Positions 44,095-47,017 of a DNA stretch of 47,017 bases are shown here, in pieces. The DNA comes from Gemmatimonadaceae bacterium. GTDB lineage: Bacteria > Gemmatimonadota > Gemmatimonadetes > Gemmatimonadales > Gemmatimonadaceae. The position numbers were made by a program, and so were the translations under genes. Location of the stretch: positions 1 to 47,017 of the forward strand of contig JACCWE010000050.1 of assembly GCA_013697785.1 (NCBI GenBank). Reading direction: 5' to 3'. Every line of letters starts with the position of its first letter. The first letter of the stretch is position 1. Below the pieces are notes generated by a model. The model was not told the DNA's origin and ran no database searches. It saw only the letters and a program-made list of their open reading frames with translations.

Positions 44095-44581
44095 ATCGTT
44101 CTCTGCGCTGTGCGGTTGTTCGCCAAGTGTCACGGAATCGAGAGCACGAGCGATCGGATCCGCTCGGCACCGTCAACGCCGCGAATGCTGTCTTTCACAG
44201 AGTCGACGTGAAGTGCGCGCCCCCTTTTCTCCCGCTCGAATCGACGAAACGGTACAAGTTGAACGGACTCCCATTTTCGTTCCAGAGCCAAACACGAATC
44301 TCGCGCGCAATCGAATGTTCGCGGCTCTGGCGCAGGTCATCGAGCCCAGCAGCATGGGAAATTTTTCTACCAGAGAGGGCAGGAGCGGGCGGAGCAGCAG
44401 GGAGGATGGGGTCAGTGAACGACAGCGGGCTGGACTCCATCGTTGTTCAAATTGACTGCGGGCTCATCAAGCTGAATGAACGTCCTTGTCGGGGAAAATC
44501 CGATGAGAATCGAAGTCAGTGTTACCCCGCGACCACTCAAAGTCTCTGGTGCGCTTTCTCTCCGCAGATTCGCCCTTCGAC
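44095..44581. other. possible gene-remnant interval between DUF899 and reductase genes
   Basis: Nearly 490 bases with no intact gene. The leftward frame at 44195-44440 ends in RVWLWNENGSPFNLYRFVDS, which reads like real protein, then stops; a different leftward frame after it (DSVKDSIRGVDGAERIRSLV, to about 44142) also reads well. This suggests a frameshifted remnant. Another leftward frame nearby (about 44450-44500) has FIQLDEPAVNLNNDGV. I do not recognise the family. No terminator is evident. Confidence 0.3.
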
Positions 44582-45808
44582 TCACACGAAGTACTTCGCG
44601 ACCACCGGCAACAGCGTGGGATGATGCATCAGCGCACTCCCGAAAATCCGCCGGAGCGTGCGCTTCTCATACGCGATGCCATTCACCGTCTTCGCCAGCT
44701 TGTCGAAGAACGAATCGTCGAACTTGCTCAACGCATCCTTGAGCTTATGAAAGCGGATGTGGTCGTCGCCGAGCGACGTCATCCAGGCATCGTGGTAGCG
44801 CTCGAGTCGCGCGGCGCTCACATCGCCTGCGCAAAGCGCCGCCACTCCAACCTCCGCCGCCAGCCGCCCCGCCTTCATCGCGTTCACGATTCCCCCGCCC
44901 GAGAGCGGATTGATCATGTGCGCCGCGTCGCCGACCGTGATGAGCGCGTCGGTCACGGTGCGCCTGATCGTCGGATGCACGATCACACCGCCCACCGTGT
45001 AGCTCACGCGAATTCCCGTTGGGAAATAGCTCTGCACGTAGTCGTCGAGCCACTGCCTCGCGTTCCGTCCGCCCGCGCGCAGCGCCACGGTACCCAGCCC
45101 GATGTTCGCGCTCTCGCCGCCCTTCGGAAATACCCAGGCATAGCCGCCCGGTGCCACATTATCTCCAAAGTGCAAATAAATCGCGTCCTGATCGACGTTG
45201 ACGTTCGTCAACAGGTACTGCGCGCAGCTCTCCATGTCGCGCGATGGCACGCGTGTGTCGAGCCCTGCCCATCGCGCGACCATGCCGTCGACGCCATCCG
45301 CGGCGATCACGAGCCGCGCGCGTATCACGTACTCGCGCCCGCCCCCTCGCACCGCCACGAGCCACCCGTCGCCATCGCGGCGCAGCCCTGTCGCCTCGGT
45401 GCCAATCAGGATCTCGGCGCCCGCCAAACCAGCCTCCGTCGCCAGCGCAGGCTCGAAGCGCGTCCGATCGAGCACGTAGCCCACGTCGCCCTCCGCCACG
45501 CGCACTTCGGTGCCATCCGGCGCCCAGAAAATCACCTTCGTGATCTTCCGCGACACCCACGGCGCACCCTTCGGGTCGATGAACTCCGAGAGCCCGCCGC
45601 TCCCAACACCCTCGCCGCAGCGCACGGGAGCTCCGATCGCACGATCGCGCTCGAGCAGCAGCACCGAGAGTCCCCGGTCGCGCGTCGCCATCTCTCGCGC
45701 GGCGATCAGCCCACCGGGTCCCCCGCCCACCACGAGCACGTCGACGCGACGACTCGCCTCGGGCCACGCTACCTCCGGCTGCAAGCCGCTTTTCTCCACT
45801 CCGCTCAC
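44582..45808 (-). CDS. geranylgeranyl-reductase-family FAD-dependent oxidoreductase
   Basis: A 408-residue flavoprotein of the family that saturates isoprenoid chains (archaeal lipid reductases, ChlP-like enzymes, menaquinone reductases). The N-terminus has the FAD loop DVLVVGGGPGGLIAAREMA; CGEGVG, VIAADGVDGMVARWAG, then the second FAD motif ITVGDAAHMINPLSGGGI and MKAGRLAAE follow, all typical. The open frame extends to 45886, but the GTG at 45808 overlaps the ferredoxin stop (GTGA), so translation is coupled. The adjacent ferredoxin is the likely electron donor. The physiological substrate (quinone tail, carotenoid precursor or lipid) is not evident. Confidence 0.88.
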   Translation of the reverse strand: MSGVEKSGLQPEVAWPEASRRVDVLVVGGGPGGLIAAREMATRDRGLSVLLLERDRAIGAPVRCGEGVGSGGLSEFIDPKGAPWVSRKITKVIFWAPDGTEVRVAEGDVGYVLDRTRFEPALATEAGLAGAEILIGTEATGLRRDGDGWLVAVRGGGREYVIRARLVIAADGVDGMVARWAGLDTRVPSRDMESCAQYLLTNVNVDQDAIYLHFGDNVAPGGYAWVFPKGGESANIGLGTVALRAGGRNARQWLDDYVQSYFPTGIRVSYTVGGVIVHPTIRRTVTDALITVGDAAHMINPLSGGGIVNAMKAGRLAAEVGVAALCAGDVSAARLERYHDAWMTSLGDDHIRFHKLKDALSKFDDSFFDKLAKTVNGIAYEKRTLRRIFGSALMHHPTLLPVVAKYFV

Positions 45809-46089
45809 GACAGAATCGCCGGTCGCGGAATCATCGCCAGCGCGCCAACCGGACACGGCGTCACACACTTCCGACACCCTGTGCAAATTGAATCGTCTAT
45901 GAACAGACCCTCTCGTCTCATCCCGATCGCGCAGGGTGGACAGAGGGGCAAACAGAGCCCGCAGGCATCACATCGATTAAGCTCCACAATTGCGATCTCG
46001 AGCGACTCCCGCATCCGTCCTCGCACGCTGGGATTGTGATGTCCGACACGCCCTAGGTTATGTAACTCCAACGTCTTGCCGCAACTCAC
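45805..46089 (-). CDS. ferredoxin with two 4Fe-4S clusters
   Basis: A protein of up to 94 residues; Met26 (base 46014) is an alternative start giving about 69 residues, closer to the usual size. Two cysteine motifs are complete: CDACGLCLPLCPP and CTGCRKCVTPCPVGA, each CxxCxxCxxxCP, binding two 4Fe-4S clusters. It is a small soluble electron carrier. Its TGA overlaps the GTG of the reductase gene, which marks it as the probable partner of that enzyme. It is divergent from mreB across 86 bases. Confidence 0.9.
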   Translation of the reverse strand: MSCGKTLELHNLGRVGHHNPSVRGRMRESLEIAIVELNRCDACGLCLPLCPPCAIGMRREGLFIDDSICTGCRKCVTPCPVGALAMIPRPAILS

Positions 46090-46141
46090 GTGTGCGGCTA
46101 GCTTAACCCCCGACCGTGCACTTTCCTACCCGCCGCCAACT

Positions 46142-46159
46142 GCGTTCCATCCGGAACGC
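46142..46159 (+). promoter_or_regulatory. hairpin in the mreB leader
   Basis: GCGTTCC (46142-46148) and GGAACGC (46153-46159) form a perfect 7-bp stem with an ATCC loop, 16 bases before the mreB ATG. The ribosome binding region ACCTCCTAG follows without a classical GGAGG. It could control translation or be part of an operator; the role is inferred. Confidence 0.35.
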
Positions 46160-46175
46160 GAGACAGACCTCCTAG

Positions 46176-47017
46176 ATGCGCTGGCCTTTCAAACCGGGAT
46201 CTCTTTTTCCCGCGAACGCGATTGCCGTCGACCTCGGCACCGCGAACACCCTGATCTACGTCAAAGGCGAAGGAATCGTGCTCAATGAGCCGTCCGTCGT
46301 CGCCATCGATCGCGCCACGGGCAAGATCAAGGGCGTTGGTCTCGAAGCCAAGCGCATGCTCGGCCGCACCCCCGAAGGTGTGATCGCGGTTCGACCGATG
46401 AAGGACGGCGTCATCGCCGACTTCGACGTCACCGAGAAGATGCTCCGCTACTTCCTCACGCTGATCATCGACAACCACGTCTTCAAGGTGAAGCCGCGCG
46501 TCATCGTCTGCGTCCCTTCCGGCATCACCGAAGTCGAGAAGCGCGCCGTGCGCGACTCCGCACTCGGCGCCGGCGCGAAGGAAGTCTTCATGGTCGCCGA
46601 GCCGATGGCGGCGGCGATCGGCGTCGGGCTCCCTGTGGACACGCCGACCGGCAACATGGTGATCGACATCGGCGGCGGCACGACGGAGATCGCCGTCATC
46701 GCGCTGTCGGGCATCGTGAGCGACACGTCGATCCGCACGGGCGGCGACGAGCTGGACATCTCCATCGTTCAGTTCATGCGCAAGAACTACAACCTGCTCA
46801 TCGGCGAGCCGACCGCCGAGCAGATCAAGATCCAGATCGGCTCCGCGTACCCCGCCGGCGAGGAGCGTGAGATGGAGGTCAAGGGGCGCGATCTGGTGTC
46901 GGGTATTCCAAAGACCGTGCGCGTGCATTCGAGCGAGATTCGCGAAGCAGTGCAGGAGCCCATCCAGCAGATCGTGGACGCCGTGCGTCGCGCACTCGAG
47001 ATCACGCCGCCGGAGCT
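46176..47017 (+). CDS. rod-shape protein MreB (3' end cut by window)
   Basis: The first 280 codons of a bacterial actin that guides elongation of the cell wall. The start [20 protein letters not shown] leads into the phosphate-1 loop [72 protein letters not shown] and the phosphate-2 loop [14 protein letters not shown] are all canonical. The remaining part (about 65 residues) lies beyond the right edge. The ATG is divergent from the ferredoxin-reductase operon. MreB usually leads mreBCD-mrdA, and those genes would be expected next. Confidence 0.97.
   Translation, partial: MRWPFKPGSLFPANAIAVDLGTANTLIYVKGEGIVLNEPSVVAIDRATGKIKGVGLEAKRMLGRTPEGVIAVRPMKDGVIADFDVTEKMLRYFLTLIIDNHVFKVKPRVIVCVPSGITEVEKRAVRDSALGAGAKEVFMVAEPMAAAIGVGLPVDTPTGNMVIDIGGGTTEIAVIALSGIVSDTSIRTGGDELDISIVQFMRKNYNLLIGEPTAEQIKIQIGSAYPAGEEREMEVKGRDLVSGIPKTVRVHSSEIREAVQEPIQQIVDAVRRALEITPPE

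Overview
The window is chromosomal DNA of a high-GC bacterium. Order and sequence of the housekeeping genes (fungal/archaeal-type asd beside dapD, rpsB-tsf-pyrH-frr-uppS-cdsA-dxr-rseP, rpsO-pnp-M16 peptidase-ald, many GTG starts and 4-base overlaps) suggest the phylum Gemmatimonadota. That placement is inference from gene style and context; no rRNA or tRNA gene is present to confirm it.

Layout. 1-348: no gene seen. 349-4131 (minus): a three-gene operon with a small helical protein of unknown family, a double-domain KaiC-like ATPase and a GAF sensor histidine kinase. 4132-5162: gene-poor, one weak ORF. 5163-10481: a mixed accessory stretch with an Ig-like/PQQ-propeller lipoprotein, a Crp/Fnr regulator reduced to its DNA-binding half, a small conserved-looking protein, an M19 dipeptidase, a GNAT acetyltransferase and a small hypothetical. 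10698-16465 (plus): a tightly overlapping lysine/aromatic operon (M20 deacylase likely dapE, asd, dapD, tyrA, aroA, cmk), followed by rpsA and a strong terminator. 18542-20580: a secreted hypothetical and an S41 peptidase. 20630-25928: a biotin-dependent acyl-CoA carboxylase whose three subunit genes are interleaved with a peroxiredoxin and an RlmD/TrmA-type RNA methyltransferase. 26544-34712: rplM-rpsI, then rpsB-tsf-pyrH-frr and uppS-cdsA-dxr-rseP, joining translation to envelope and isoprenoid synthesis. 34715-36766: a small membrane-anchored protein and a PEGA-domain Ser/Thr kinase. 36863-42649: rpsO-pnp-M16 peptidase-ald-polysaccharide deacetylase. 42646-44581: an eroded-looking stretch of small membrane ORFs, a DUF899 protein and remnants. 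44582-46089 (minus): a ferredoxin translationally coupled to a geranylgeranyl-reductase-like flavoprotein, divergent from mreB, which runs off the right edge.

The most unusual parts are the KaiC/histidine kinase/small-protein operon (the KaiC phosphosite region keeps Ser but has Phe in place of Thr), the interleaved carboxylase cluster, and the ferredoxin-reductase pair. Several leader hairpins precede ribosomal protein genes, pnp and mreB and may be autoregulatory. I found no CRISPR array, insertion sequence, prophage or tRNA gene.
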